From positions 62,001-126,000 of the forward strand of contig NW_026570391.1 of the NCBI RefSeq assembly GCF_019649055.1: DNA of 64,000 nt, in the 5' to 3' direction. Origin of the DNA: Paramacrobiotus metropolitanus. Taxonomy: Eukaryota; Tardigrada; Eutardigrada; Parachela; Macrobiotidae. Below, one piece after another: positions 63,241 to 64,000 of this stretch (position 1 is its first letter; the number at the start of each line of letters is the position of its first letter). The translations under genes and the position numbers were made by a program. The notes beneath the pieces were generated by a model. That model saw only the letters and a program-made list of their open reading frames with translations, was not told the origin of the DNA and ran no database searches.

Positions 63241-64000
63241 CCTGGAGCCCTGCGCGAGCGTCATGTTTGGCTCACGCTCGCTCGTGTCATTTTAACTATT
63301 GCGAAATTTTTCTCAGCTCGCTCGTGCTGAAACGTCTGCTCGCTCACTCGGCTCGTGTCCAGATTTCTTATTGCTCGGATCGCTCGGCTCGTTGACAATT
63401 TCAAATTTTTCTGCTCAGACCGCTCGCGAGCAAAAGTCAGATGCCGATTAATTGTAAAAACGTACTTTGGTATTTTTATGGCAGCACCGCTGCATGAATT
63501 TGAGCCAATTTATTTCGCGCGAAGCGCGAAGCCAACGCGCATTTTTGGAAGAAAATGGGCTATAAATTCTATAAAAAATTGTACGGGACAGAAAACAGTG
63601 CGAAAACATCGATGTTTTTGCATAAAGTCCTGAGGTTTCCGAAAATATGCCCTTATTGCTTGTACGAGGTGCTTGTACAATTGCCTTTATCGCTTGTATG
63701 CCTTATGCCCTTGTACGAGGTACGCTTGTACGAGACCCTTAATGCTTATTGCTTGTACAGGTAGAATACCTACAACTTTGCGAAAAGTTTGCTGGTTCTG
63801 CAGAACGCCGTCTTCTGCAGAACGCCGTCTTCTGTCGCTTTTTTCCGAAAACTACGTTGATTTGCAAAGATGCCGTATTTCAAACGAAAACATCGATGTT
63901 TTCGCAAGAAAATTCGTTGGGTTCGCAAGAGTGCCGTCATATATGCAAAAAAAATCCATGTTTTTGCGAATAGTGATGAGGCTTCGGAAAATCTTCGTTA
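63241..64000. other. no gene; GCTCGCTCG-rich stretch
   Basis: 63,255-63,430 is rich in GCTCGCTCG and CGCTCGG motifs, reminiscent of the repeat at 12,889. GCGCGAAGCGCGAAGC occurs near 63,516. I cannot support a coding region to the window end. Confidence 0.4.

Noticed and set aside
1-64000. CRISPR arrays, bacterial operons or prophage
   Set aside because: No short direct repeats with uniform spacers and no bacterial gene organisation. Introns and LTR or TIR elements show eukaryotic DNA.

Overview
The window reads as nuclear DNA of an invertebrate animal. Genes are split by spliceosomal introns, intergenic DNA is rich in miniature transposons and diverged repeats, and there are remnants of seven-transmembrane chemoreceptor-like and Ig-like genes. 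A tardigrade or similar ecdysozoan is my guess; the sequence alone does not settle it. There is no sign of an operon, a bacterial gene or a CRISPR array.

Left part (1-33,690). Two paralogous genes lie head to head: a minus-strand copy at 9,307-5,715 and a plus-strand copy at 18,502-22,904. Each encodes two protein-kinase domains followed by kelch-like repeats. The plus copy splices cleanly into a 976-residue frame. The minus copy has lost the catalytic Asp of kinase 1 and carries an insertion of about 320 bp. Two direct copies of a 7TM receptor-like pseudogene lie outside them (2,090-987 and 24,540-23,860), with a third fragment near 17.1 kb. An Ig-domain gene or pseudogene family (about 16.4, 28-29.7 and 32.4 kb) and a SAP/zinc-finger Gag-like ORF broken by one UAG (30,272-31,480) follow. 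Several inverted-repeat elements, a 122-bp tandem array and a long CATTA microsatellite are scattered between.

Central part (33,691-57,924). This is one intact giant LTR retrotransposon of 24,234 bp. It has 575-bp LTRs differing at a single base, a 4-bp target duplication (CACT), a primer-binding site and a G-rich 3' tract. Its Ty3/gypsy-type Gag-Pol spans about 10.6 kb and is divided by one -1 frame change inside the integrase zinc finger. About 11.7 kb of extra cargo lies between pol and the 3' LTR: at least four unrecognised sense-strand genes (one apparently spliced), a small coiled-coil ORF, an array of about eight tRNA-like modules with Pol III A and B boxes, and a spliced antisense gene of 416 codons. 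The 5' leader holds a series of hairpins, seven of them presenting the same (G/T)CAAA loop on different stems. The polyprotein also carries three copies of the integrase H2C2 zinc-binding module. I regard this element as the main discovery of the window.

Right part (57,925-64,000). A 231-bp TIR element with a TTA target duplication, two fragments of a LINE-type C-terminal domain on opposite strands, a tRNA-like sequence, a 105-bp tandem duplication and diverged dispersed repeats. No intact cellular gene was recognised here.
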